Below, piece after piece: positions 53,069 through 61,144 of a stretch of 64,000 nt of DNA; position 1 is the first letter of the stretch; each line of letters starts with the position of its first letter. Source of the stretch: UBA3478 sp965662045 (GTDB lineage Bacteria > Bacteroidota > Bacteroidia > Flavobacteriales > Flavobacteriaceae). The stretch is from NCBI GenBank assembly GCA_965662045.1, contig CBFIGE010000006.1:1-64000 (forward strand), in the 5' to 3' direction. The notes beneath the pieces are model-generated. The model was not told where the DNA came from, did no database searches, and saw nothing but the letters and a program-made list of their open reading frames with translations. Position numbers and translations under genes: made by a program.

Positions 53069-54664
53069 ATGAAAAAAATAAGCGTAAAAATTTTAAGTCT
53101 AGGGGCGATCTTAATGGTCTTTAGCCTCAATGCACAAAAAAAATACTCCAAGTCGTTTGTCAAGAAACAAAAACAAGAAATAAAGGAATGGGTTGAATCT
53201 GAACACAAAAGTAGTCAGGTCATGGTCGATAAAATTTTCAGTTTTGCCGAGCTTGGTTTTCACGAAGTAGAATCTTCGGCTTACCTCACCTCCATTTTGA
53301 AAAATGCGGGCTTTGACATAGAATACGGAGTTTCAGATATTCCAACAGCTTGGTTTGCTAGATGGAAAAACGGAGACGGCCCTGTTATTGCTTTAGGAAG
53401 TGACGTGGATTGTATTCCCAAAGCTTCGCAATATCCTGGTGTAGCCTATCACAAGCCTATGGTAGAAGGTGCACCTGGTCACGGTGAAGGTCACAATGCA
53501 GGAATCCCCTTAAATGTGACAGCTGCCATTGGAGTCAAGCAAATGATGGAAAAAAACAATATTCCAGGTTCCCTCGTTGTATGGCCTGGAATCGCTGAAG
53601 AACTTGTGGCTTCTAAGGCATGGTTTGTAAGAGATGGGTATTTCGATGATATAGACATGTGTATTTTTACTCACGTGAGCAGTAATCTCAGTGTTTCATG
53701 GGGACAAGCTCGAGGAACAGGTTTGATTTCTGTAGAATACACTTTTGAGGGTGAAGCAGCTCATTCTGCTGGAGCCCCGTGGAGAGGACGTTCTGCTTTG
53801 GATGCAGCCGAGCTCATGAATATCGGTTGGAATTATAAAAGAGAACATCTACATCCCCTGAAAAGATCACATTCAATATTTACTGATGCTGGTGACCAGC
53901 CAAATGTTGTGCCATCCAAAGCTTCTATTTGGTATTATCTGAGAGATATCACCTATGAAGGAATCATGAAAATGTACAACGACGCAAATAACATCGCTGA
54001 AGGTGCTGCAAAAATGACAGATACGAAAGTGAGTTCAAGAGTTGTTGGAACCGCTTGGCCCAGACATTTCAATAAAGTTATTGCCGAGACTATGTATGAA
54101 AATATACAAGATGTCGGATTACCCGCGTGGTCAGAAGCTGATCAAACTCTCGCTAAAGCTGTTCAAAAGGAAGTTAATTCCAATAGAACCTCTGGATTAT
54201 CGAATAAACTCAGTCCTCTTGGCAAGCCCTCTCCTGTTTTAGTTAGTGGCGGTTCAGACGATATTGGAGATGTCTCATGGAAGGTGCCTACGGTTACCTT
54301 GAGATTTCCTTCGAACATTCCTGGTCTTCAAGGTCATCACTGGTCTAACGCAATCACCATGGCTACACCTATAGCGCACAAAGGCGTGACCGCAGGAGCA
54401 AAGGTAGTGGCAATGACGGTAGTCGATTTTTTATTAAATCCAACTTTGGTAAAGGATGCTAAGGACTACTTTACCAATGTGCAAAGTACTGAAACGACCT
54501 ATAAGCCTATGATTACAGAAAACGATCCACCGCCTGTGGAGTTAAATACCGCAATCATGCAAAAGTTCAAGCCTCAGCTCTCCGAGTTTTACTATGACGA
54601 AACAAAATACGACACCTATCTCGAGCAATTGGGAATTGAATACCCTACAATAATCAAAGAATAA
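53069..54664 (+). CDS. M20D amidohydrolase (AbgB/aminoacylase-like), secreted
   Basis: The 531-residue protein has a Sec leader ending LNAQ. The M20D layout is clear: KIFSFAELGFHEVES, GSDVDCIP, GHGEGHNAG, GIAEELVASKAWF and the dimerisation-domain start EGEAAHSAGAPWRGRSALDA. AbgB-type members hydrolyse N-acyl amino acids or aminobenzoyl-glutamate. It is the last gene of the fucose operon (31-base gap after the mutarotase) and is followed at once by a strong terminator. Its role in fucose metabolism is unclear; it may release an amino or acyl part of a fucosylated conjugate. Confidence 0.9.
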   Translation: MKKISVKILSLGAILMVFSLNAQKKYSKSFVKKQKQEIKEWVESEHKSSQVMVDKIFSFAELGFHEVESSAYLTSILKNAGFDIEYGVSDIPTAWFARWKNGDGPVIALGSDVDCIPKASQYPGVAYHKPMVEGAPGHGEGHNAGIPLNVTAAIGVKQMMEKNNIPGSLVVWPGIAEELVASKAWFVRDGYFDDIDMCIFTHVSSNLSVSWGQARGTGLISVEYTFEGEAAHSAGAPWRGRSALDAAELMNIGWNYKREHLHPLKRSHSIFTDAGDQPNVVPSKASIWYYLRDITYEGIMKMYNDANNIAEGAAKMTDTKVSSRVVGTAWPRHFNKVIAETMYENIQDVGLPAWSEADQTLAKAVQKEVNSNRTSGLSNKLSPLGKPSPVLVSGGSDDIGDVSWKVPTVTLRFPSNIPGLQGHHWSNAITMATPIAHKGVTAGAKVVAMTVVDFLLNPTLVKDAKDYFTNVQSTETTYKPMITENDPPPVELNTAIMQKFKPQLSEFYYDETKYDTYLEQLGIEYPTIIKE

Positions 54665-54666
54665 GT

Positions 54667-54692
54667 AAAGGCCCGTTAAGGGCCTTTTTTTC
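54667..54692 (+). terminator. Rho-independent terminator of the fucose operon
   Basis: AAAGGCCC (54667-54674) pairs with GGGCCTTT (54680-54687) around GTTAA, and the 3' arm runs into TTTTTTTCT. It begins 3 bases after the stop codon of the M20D gene and is a textbook terminator on the plus strand. Confidence 0.9.
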
Positions 54693-55474
54693 TATCTCAC
54701 TTTTGCATTTTTGATCAATCGAGCAAACAGCGAAGGAAAAAATCTCCGAAGCCAGACGGCATAAGACTCTCTACCTATCAATTGAAGTCGCTTCTTTTTG
54801 GCAGTGGCTTTGAGAATTTGATGAGCGCAATGATCTGCGGTAATCCCATTGGCTTGCGCGTGATCCATTTTTCCAAGTGCGCTTCCGTCACCGATGAGTG
54901 CATTGACCGATACATTGGTTTGCACAAAGCCCGGAGCTGCAAGTGTAATGTGTATTCCTTGAGATTCTAATTCTGCTCTCATCGAATCGAAAAAACCGTG
55001 TAGGGCATGTTTAGAGGCTGCATATGAAGACCTGTAAGGCGTTGGGATAATACCTGTAAGACTTGTAACCACGATGAAATGTCCGCTTCCATTTTGCAGC
55101 ATAGAAGGAAGTAAGAGTTTGGTTAGATGTACTGTTCCCAAATAGTTGACCTCCATTAATTTGTGATCGACATCAAAAATTGTTTCGGCCACTAAAGATC
55201 TTTGTGAAATACCTGCGTTGTGAAATACGAGATCAAAACCCTCGAATTTATGTACAAAGGCTTGGTGCTGTGCCCTGGCGCTGAGATCGAGCTCAGTAAT
55301 TGTAACCTGCGCTTTAGAATGGCATTGCGCTGCAACCTCCTTAAGGGCATTAGTATTGCGTGAGGCCAAAACAAGTTCAGTATTGAGTTTAGAGAGCGCT
55401 ATGGCTAAGGATTTTCCGATACCCGAAGAAGCTCCAGTTATCAACACCTTTTTACCTTCAAAATAATGCTGCAT
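54692..55474 (-). CDS. SDR family oxidoreductase (DHRS7-like)
   Basis: The 260-residue SDR has ITGASSGIGKSLA at the cofactor site, FHNAG, the active-site Ser in VTSLTG and YAASKHAL as the Tyr/Lys motif. The C-terminal region (RQRL-type RESYAVWLRRFFPSLFARLIKN) is hydrophobic and basic, as in lipid- or membrane-associated SDRs. The substrate is unknown. It converges on the fucose operon and is divergent from the SdpI-like gene. Confidence 0.88.
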   Translation of the reverse strand: MQHYFEGKKVLITGASSGIGKSLAIALSKLNTELVLASRNTNALKEVAAQCHSKAQVTITELDLSARAQHQAFVHKFEGFDLVFHNAGISQRSLVAETIFDVDHKLMEVNYLGTVHLTKLLLPSMLQNGSGHFIVVTSLTGIIPTPYRSSYAASKHALHGFFDSMRAELESQGIHITLAAPGFVQTNVSVNALIGDGSALGKMDHAQANGITADHCAHQILKATAKKKRLQLIGRESYAVWLRRFFPSLFARLIKNAKVR

Positions 55475-55552
55475 TTAAAAATGTATTTAAAGAAGTTCTT
55501 TAAAACGTAGTTACTATAAATGTAGATAAAATTATATCTTGTCAATCAATAA

Positions 55553-56191
55553 ATGTGGTTCATGAAAATTCTTAAAGAGCTCATCATACTTTTTATTCTA
55601 GCCATTCCATTTGCTTTTCTTGGCATTCATTGGAACGATATTCCAAATGAGGTGCCACTGCATTGGAATTCAGCTGGAGAAATCGATAGGGTTGGATCAA
55701 AAATGGAATTGATTCACGTATGTGTTATGGTCAATATTCCGGTGTATTTGATATTACTTGCTGTCCCATATATAGACCCCAAAAAGAAGGTGAGCGCAAA
55801 ATTGATTTTCAACTTGAGATTGGTTTTACAGTTGTTCATGAGCGCAGTCTGCATGTTCATATTATTGTCTTCATCAAAAGCCGGTCTCATTTCTGTAGAA
55901 TATATATTTGTGCTTATTGGCTTACTTTTTTCTTTTCTAGGGCTATATTTTAGAAACTTAAAACCGAATTATTTTATCGGAATCAGGACTCCATGGACTC
56001 TAGAAGATGATACCAACTGGTATAAAACTCATAAAATGTCAGCATACCTTTGGATCATAGGTGGCCTGTCTATTATAACATCTTTTTTTATTGTGCCAAA
56101 AGAATGGTATACGACTAGTTTTTTCATCATTATAGGAATACTCATCATCGTACCAATGGCCTATTCATTTTTGATTTTTAAAAAGAAATAA
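55553..56191 (+). CDS. SdpI/DUF1648-family membrane protein
   Basis: The 212-residue protein has six to seven membrane segments. The N-terminal part, NDIPNEVPLHWNSAGEIDR, is the DUF1648 motif (PxHxNxxGxxD), and the C-terminal part, YFIGIRTPWTLEDDTNWYKTHK, is the SdpI signature. SdpI confers immunity to the SDP toxin in Bacillus, but the family is widespread and here no toxin gene is adjacent. A second ATG three codons later is possible. It stands alone before katG. Confidence 0.85.
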   Translation: MWFMKILKELIILFILAIPFAFLGIHWNDIPNEVPLHWNSAGEIDRVGSKMELIHVCVMVNIPVYLILLAVPYIDPKKKVSAKLIFNLRLVLQLFMSAVCMFILLSSSKAGLISVEYIFVLIGLLFSFLGLYFRNLKPNYFIGIRTPWTLEDDTNWYKTHKMSAYLWIIGGLSIITSFFIVPKEWYTTSFFIIIGILIIVPMAYSFLIFKKK

Positions 56192-56228
56192 AAAATCTAT
56201 ATGATTGTTAATCAGATTTTTATTTATA

Positions 56229-56276
56229 ATTATAGATAAAAACTATAATGAAATAAGTATTATAGATAAAAATTAT
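56229..56276 (+). promoter_or_regulatory. Tandem OxyR-like operator upstream of katG
   Basis: ATTATAG and CTATAAT (56229-56235 and 56243-56249) form a perfect inverted repeat. The core ATAG-ATAAAAA-CTAT (56232-56246) fits the OxyR consensus ATAGNTNNNANCTAT exactly. A second copy, ATAG-ATAAAAA-TTAT (56262-56276), matches at all but one position and starts 30 bases after the first. Its position just upstream of the promoter fits an activator site for peroxide induction. The spacing differs from the 22-base E. coli arrangement. Confidence 0.6.
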
Positions 56277-56290
56277 TCAACCTGCTTTTT

Positions 56291-56298
56291 TATTTTTG
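56291..56298 (+). promoter_or_regulatory. Probable -7 promoter element of katG
   Basis: TATTTTTG matches the Bacteroidetes -7 consensus TAnnTTTG exactly and lies 15 bases before the ATG. No clear -33 TTG is seen at the usual distance, which is expected for an activator-dependent promoter; the second OxyR-like half-site occupies that region. The predicted leader would be only about ten bases. Confidence 0.45.
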
Positions 56299-56313
56299 TT
56301 TAGCTAAATCTTA

Positions 56314-58530
56314 ATGACTATGGAACATTTAAAAAATGGAAACGGAAAGTGTCCTTTTGGATACGGTGAAGTAAAACAATCAGCCGGGGCAGGAACAGGT
56401 AATAGAGACTGGTGGCCCAATCAATTGAAGCTTAATATTTTGAGACAACACTCAAGTTTGTCAAATCCAAATGAGGCAGAATTTGACTATGCCAAGGCTT
56501 TCGAGCAACTTGACTTAGAAACCGTCAAAAAAGACCTTCACGATTTAATGACCGATTCACAAGATTGGTGGCCTGCAGATTATGGACATTACGGCCCATT
56601 CTTTATCCGAATGGCATGGCATGCTGCGGGAACGTATAGAACAACAGACGGAAGAGGTGGAGCTGGCGCAGGCCAACTTCGTTTTGCCCCACTAAATAGC
56701 TGGCCAGATAACGCCAACTTAGACAAGGCTAGACTCCTGTTATGGCCTATCAAACAGAAATACGGTAAAAAATTATCATGGGCAGATTTAATGGTGCTCA
56801 CTGGAAATATGGCCTTAGAGTCTATGGGCTTCAAGACCTTTGGGTTTGCCGGAGGTAGAGCCGACGTTTGGGAGCCAGAAGAAGACGTATACTGGGGTGC
56901 TGAGACTGAATGGCTTGGCGATAAAAGATATACCGGCGATCGAGAATTAGAAAATCCACTCGCAGCCGTTCAAATGGGATTAATTTATGTAAATCCAGAA
57001 GGTCCTAACGGAAATCCAGATCCAGTTGCAGCAGCCAATGACATTAGAGAAACATTCGCGAGAATGGCCATGAATGATGAAGAAACCGTTGCCCTCATTG
57101 CAGGTGGTCACACCTTTGGAAAAACTCACGGTGCTGCTGATCCTGACGAATATGTAGATAGAGAGCCTGCAGCAGCAGCTATTGAAGCGCAATCTCAAGG
57201 ATGGAACAACTCCTTTGGAAAAGGAAATGCAGAAGACACCATCACTTCAGGTCTTGAAGGCGCATGGACAACCACTCCTACAAAATGGAGTCACAATTAC
57301 TTTGAAAACCTTTTTGGTTACGAATGGGAATTGACCAAGAGTCCAGCTGGAGCTCAACAATGGCAACCTGTTAACAATGGAGGTGCTGGATTAGTTCCTG
57401 ATGCACACGTTTCTTCTAAAACACACGCTCCATTTATGTTAACCACAGATTTGGCCTTAAGAGAAGATCCTGCTTATGAAAAAGTATCTAGACGTTTTTA
57501 CGAAAACCCTGATGAATTTGCAGACGCCTTTGCAAGAGCTTGGTTTAAGTTAACACACAGAGATATGGGACCGATTTCAAGATATTTAGGTCCTGATGTT
57601 CCTAAAGAAGAATTGATATGGCAAGATCCTGTTCCTGCTGTAGATCACGAATTAGTTTCAGACAGTGACATTACTGCTTTGAAATCACAAATTTTAAATT
57701 CAGGTTTGAGCGTAAGTGATTTAGTATCTGCTGCATGGTCTTCTGCCTCAACATTTAGAAATTCAGATAAAAGAGGTGGAGCTAATGGTGCGAGAGTGAG
57801 ATTAGAGCCGCAAATCAATTGGGAATCGAACAATCCTGAAAGCTTGAAAAAAGTTCTTGCAGCTTTAGAACAAGTTCAGCAAAACTTTAATGCACAACAA
57901 AGTGGAACGAAGAAGATTTCACTTGCAGATACCATTGTATTAGGTGGTGTAGCAGCGATCGAAAAAGCCGCTGCAGAAGGAGGCTTTCTGACGAAAGTTG
58001 AATTTACACCAGGCAGAACAGACGCAAATGATGCACAAACCGAAGCTGAGTCGTTTGAAGTATTGGAGCCAATCGCTGATGGATTCAGAAACTACGTTAG
58101 TGCCAATTGTGTGGCTTCCGCTGAGGACATGCTAATTGACAAGGCGCAATTGATGAGCCTAACCGCTCCAGAAATGACCGTTCTTCTCGGTGGATTACGT
58201 GTTTTAGGTGCTAACTACGACGGTAGTTCAAACGGGGTGTTTACAGCCAATCCAGGGGTTTTGAGCAATGACTATTTTGTCAATTTACTCGATGTACGCA
58301 CAACGTGGAGCCCTACTGACCAGAGCGCACAACTGTTTGAAGGAAAAGACAGAAGTTCTGGTAAACTTAAGTGGACTGGAACGAGAGTGGATTTAATTAT
58401 CGGTTCGAATACAGAACTGAGAGCACTAGCTGAAGAGCTAGCCTGTGATGACGCTCAAGAAGAATTTGTACAAAAATTTATAGCTACTTGGTGCAAGGTG
58501 ATGAACCTTGACCGCTTTGAATTAGATTAA
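56314..58530 (+). CDS. katG: Catalase-peroxidase
   Basis: The 738-residue protein is a complete two-domain KatG. The distal haem site has Arg99, Trp102 and His103 (FIRMAWHAAGTYRT). Tyr225 (LIYVNPEG) and Met251 complete the Met-Tyr-Trp adduct needed for catalase activity, and the proximal His266 lies in GGHTFGKTHG. The C-terminal haem-free domain follows from about residue 430. It detoxifies hydrogen peroxide in the cytoplasm. An OxyR-like operator and a Bacteroidetes promoter element precede it, and a strong terminator follows, so it forms its own transcription unit. Confidence 0.98.
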   Translation: MTMEHLKNGNGKCPFGYGEVKQSAGAGTGNRDWWPNQLKLNILRQHSSLSNPNEAEFDYAKAFEQLDLETVKKDLHDLMTDSQDWWPADYGHYGPFFIRMAWHAAGTYRTTDGRGGAGAGQLRFAPLNSWPDNANLDKARLLLWPIKQKYGKKLSWADLMVLTGNMALESMGFKTFGFAGGRADVWEPEEDVYWGAETEWLGDKRYTGDRELENPLAAVQMGLIYVNPEGPNGNPDPVAAANDIRETFARMAMNDEETVALIAGGHTFGKTHGAADPDEYVDREPAAAAIEAQSQGWNNSFGKGNAEDTITSGLEGAWTTTPTKWSHNYFENLFGYEWELTKSPAGAQQWQPVNNGGAGLVPDAHVSSKTHAPFMLTTDLALREDPAYEKVSRRFYENPDEFADAFARAWFKLTHRDMGPISRYLGPDVPKEELIWQDPVPAVDHELVSDSDITALKSQILNSGLSVSDLVSAAWSSASTFRNSDKRGGANGARVRLEPQINWESNNPESLKKVLAALEQVQQNFNAQQSGTKKISLADTIVLGGVAAIEKAAAEGGFLTKVEFTPGRTDANDAQTEAESFEVLEPIADGFRNYVSANCVASAEDMLIDKAQLMSLTAPEMTVLLGGLRVLGANYDGSSNGVFTANPGVLSNDYFVNLLDVRTTWSPTDQSAQLFEGKDRSSGKLKWTGTRVDLIIGSNTELRALAEELACDDAQEEFVQKFIATWCKVMNLDRFELD

Positions 58531-58554
58531 TAATAGGGGTTACATACTATTAGT

Positions 58555-58586
58555 ATGGGAGTGCTTTCGCACTCCCATTTTTATTT
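58555..58586 (+). terminator. Rho-independent terminator of katG
   Basis: ATGGGAGTGC (58555-58564) pairs perfectly with GCACTCCCAT (58569-58578) around TTTC, followed by TTTTATTT. It begins 24 bases after the katG stop codon and also lies just beyond the end of the converging gene. Confidence 0.92.
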
Positions 58587-58596
58587 ACATTAACTA

Positions 58597-59667
58597 TCAA
58601 TCTGCGTACAAACTTCCTGATTTTGTTTGGAGAAACTGCTCAAAGGATATGTCTTCTTGTTTTACAAATCCTTTATGAGGTAACTTGCCATCGGCAACCA
58701 TTTCAACAGTTGCGGCTATGGCTGCTGCGGTGGTCCACGAAATGGCTCTCCATTTGTGACCTTTGATAGTTTTGGTATAAAAGGCCTTCCAGTATTCGCT
58801 TCTTGCTATTTTCTCATTTTTCCAACCCTCTACAACAGCATAGACATAAACAACATCTTCTTCTACTGGCGGCTTGGCTTGTGTTAAGACGCGCTCTAAG
58901 GTTTCCATGTCTTCTTTCATGATTAATTCATACATTAAAAAACGCATGAGCTTTCCGTGACCAGGATATCGCATCGTCTTATAATTCAAGGTGTCTACTT
59001 TACCTTCGAAGGTCTCACATAATGTACCGAGACCCCCTGAGGTCGAAAAGGCTTCGAATTCTTGTCCTTCAATAGAAATGTATTCAATTCCTTCAAGTGA
59101 AGGCACCATTTTGCGAACACCATTGTGAATGACTTCTGAATCTTTGATGTACTCATTCAAAACTCCATAAGAAGACCATGTAAAGGAATAAGCCAAAAGA
59201 CCATTGGGGTAGCGAGGCAAAGCCCCTACTCTGAGTTCAATATCTCTTACCTTTTCGTATTCTGTGGTCATATCGAAACCAAGGATTCCAATATATCCCG
59301 GCGCCAAGCCACATTGTGGAATCATTACTGCATTCGAAGAAGCGGCTAAATCTCTGATATAATTGGTGGTTTCAACATCCTCAGTTAAATCAAAATAATG
59401 CTTGTCTAATGCACAGGCGATACGCGCTACCTCTTTATTTAAAAAGTAAGGTAAGGCCGAAACTACTGCATCAAAATTCTTTAAAACGCTAGTGAATTCT
59501 TCTTGGTTAGAAACATCTAATGAAATCGTTTCAAAATCTACCTCGTGATCGTAATGTGGCTTGTTCATATCTGCGCCAACCACTTCAAATTGATCACTTA
59601 AAAGCGTTGCAACTAAGGAGCCTACTTTGCCCATACCCAGAACAAGTATTTTATCAATTTTTAACAT
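58597..59667 (-). CDS. Saccharopine dehydrogenase/reductase-like NAD(P)-dependent enzyme
   Basis: I choose the ATG at 59667 rather than the TTG at 59697, giving 356 residues that begin at once with a Rossmann fold, KILVLGMGKVGSLVATLL. VVSALPYFLNKEVARIAC, YFDLTEDVE and PQCGLAPGYIGILGFDM follow the pattern of saccharopine reductase-like proteins (LYS9 type), and the C-terminal half forms the catalytic domain. Classical LYS9 is about 450 residues, so this is a shorter bacterial version; it may act on an amino-acid semialdehyde. It is divergent from the IDO-like gene with a 47-base spacer. Confidence 0.82.
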   Translation of the reverse strand: MLKIDKILVLGMGKVGSLVATLLSDQFEVVGADMNKPHYDHEVDFETISLDVSNQEEFTSVLKNFDAVVSALPYFLNKEVARIACALDKHYFDLTEDVETTNYIRDLAASSNAVMIPQCGLAPGYIGILGFDMTTEYEKVRDIELRVGALPRYPNGLLAYSFTWSSYGVLNEYIKDSEVIHNGVRKMVPSLEGIEYISIEGQEFEAFSTSGGLGTLCETFEGKVDTLNYKTMRYPGHGKLMRFLMYELIMKEDMETLERVLTQAKPPVEEDVVYVYAVVEGWKNEKIARSEYWKAFYTKTIKGHKWRAISWTTAAAIAATVEMVADGKLPHKGFVKQEDISFEQFLQTKSGSLYAD

Positions 59668-59714
59668 TAAACTTATTTTTTGTTTTAAATTTAACAAAAA
59701 TACAATCTAAACCA

Positions 59715-61103
59715 ATGTTAAAAACTAAATATTCTGACGGTTTTTTTTCTATCGATAAACAACATGGCTTTTTACCTGTAGCAGAACCACTTCGTAAACT
59801 CCCAAAGGTATATTCTGACCTACAGACATTAATAGACAATATGCCCATAGAAAAAGAAGATGGCACTAAAGGTCTTTTGCACTCCGAAGGCGCATTTGAA
59901 CAAGCTGTTTTAGGAATAGAAAATCACGTAGAACAAGTTAAAAAAGAAAAAGATCCTTTTGTCAGGGCAGCACTTTTTAGAGCATATAGCTTTGTGTGCT
60001 CTGCCTATACCCTAGCGCCTGCTCACCACCATTTCATCGCTAAGGGATCTTATGGTAAAGCACATAGAATAGTCCCTATGAATATAGCACAACCCTTTGC
60101 AGAAGTCGCTGATCAATTGGGACAATTTCCGTTCATAGACTACCATTACAGCTACTCCTTGGGTAATTATTACAAAATTAATCCTGAAGGGGGATTCAAT
60201 TGGGAAAATCTAGGAATGGCAGCCAAATTTTCGGGTATGTCAGATGAGCGCGGATTTATCATGCTTCATGTAGATATCAATCAATATTCACCTCAGCTCA
60301 TTGAAGGTAGTATGGGGATTGTTAACGCCAAAAGTGACGAGGAAATGAATCACAACCTCGAACTAGTTGCTCATGCCCTTAAACACATGAACGAAAGAAG
60401 AAAATTAATGTGGGAAGCATCTCGCTGGAAACACTACAACGACTTCAGAGTATTCATAATGGGTGTAAAAGGAAATACAGATATTTTTGACGATGGCTTA
60501 ATTTATGAAGGTGTTTGGGACGAACCCAAAGCTTTTAGAGGTCAAACTGGCGCTCAAGACAATATCATTCCTACAGCAGACATCATAAGTGGTGTGGTTG
60601 ATTTTTATCCTGAAAATCAATTGACCCAATATCTTATGGATTTACGTCAATACCGACCGGTATGTGTGCAAGAATTTCTCAAAGATTTAAAGGAATATTC
60701 TTCAGGTTCGGCTGGTACTATAGCAAGACTAAAGGCAAGCAATAACCAACAAGGCTTACAGCTGCTCTTAAAGATTTTAGAAGAGATTTATTTATTCCGC
60801 AATGGCCACTGGCAATTTGTTCAAAAATACATCATGTCGAATACCGCTTATCCAAAGGCAACCGGCGGTACACCAATCACCTCATGGATTCCGAATCAAA
60901 TCAAGGCAGTCTTAGGTGCTATGACCACAGTAGACCAATTGACCGAGGATGGCGCAAACGGCTTTGACAAGAACGAATGGAAGACCGGCTTTGAAAAAAA
61001 AGTACAGCTACTCAACAAACAACTCGAAATTGTTCAAGTACCCAGTTTTAATCCAGAGGATATCTTCAAATTAAATGCAGCCTTAGGATTAAATGACGCC
61101 TAG
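59715..61103 (+). CDS. Indoleamine 2,3-dioxygenase-like haem protein
   Basis: The ATG at 59715 gives 462 residues; an upstream in-frame ATG at 59520 lies inside the divergent gene and is unlikely. The helical fold and the C-terminal pattern match the IDO/PrnB superfamily: FRGQTGAQDNIIPTADII, then RNGHWQFVQKYI with the probable haem-ligand His365, and the ATGGTP loop. Family members open the indole ring of tryptophan or remodel it. No kynurenine-pathway gene is nearby, so the substrate (tryptophan or another indole) is open. Confidence 0.78.
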   Translation: MLKTKYSDGFFSIDKQHGFLPVAEPLRKLPKVYSDLQTLIDNMPIEKEDGTKGLLHSEGAFEQAVLGIENHVEQVKKEKDPFVRAALFRAYSFVCSAYTLAPAHHHFIAKGSYGKAHRIVPMNIAQPFAEVADQLGQFPFIDYHYSYSLGNYYKINPEGGFNWENLGMAAKFSGMSDERGFIMLHVDINQYSPQLIEGSMGIVNAKSDEEMNHNLELVAHALKHMNERRKLMWEASRWKHYNDFRVFIMGVKGNTDIFDDGLIYEGVWDEPKAFRGQTGAQDNIIPTADIISGVVDFYPENQLTQYLMDLRQYRPVCVQEFLKDLKEYSSGSAGTIARLKASNNQQGLQLLLKILEEIYLFRNGHWQFVQKYIMSNTAYPKATGGTPITSWIPNQIKAVLGAMTTVDQLTEDGANGFDKNEWKTGFEKKVQLLNKQLEIVQVPSFNPEDIFKLNAALGLNDA

Positions 61104-61110
61104 AGTTTGA

Positions 61111-61144
61111 GCCTAAAGTCATTAGACTCGAGGCCCTTTCTATT
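61111..61144 (+). terminator. Possible terminator after the IDO-like gene
   Basis: GCCT (61111-61114) and AGTC (61117-61120) pair with GACT (61125-61128) and AGGC (61131-61134), with a two-by-two internal loop and ATTA at the tip. CCTTTCTATTTT follows. The structure is imperfect, and the end of the converging Gfo/Idh gene directly follows it. Confidence 0.4.

Noticed and set aside
33227..54664. Complete fucoidan utilisation locus
   Set aside because: There is no SusC/SusD pair, endo-fucanase or TonB receptor; only sulfatases and exo-fucosidases are visible.
55553..56191. SdpI as an immunity gene of a toxin system
   Set aside because: No toxin or regulator gene is adjacent, and the family is common outside such systems.
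59520..59714. N-terminal extension of the IDO-like protein
   Set aside because: It overlaps the divergent saccharopine-dehydrogenase-like gene; the family start fits the ATG at 59715.
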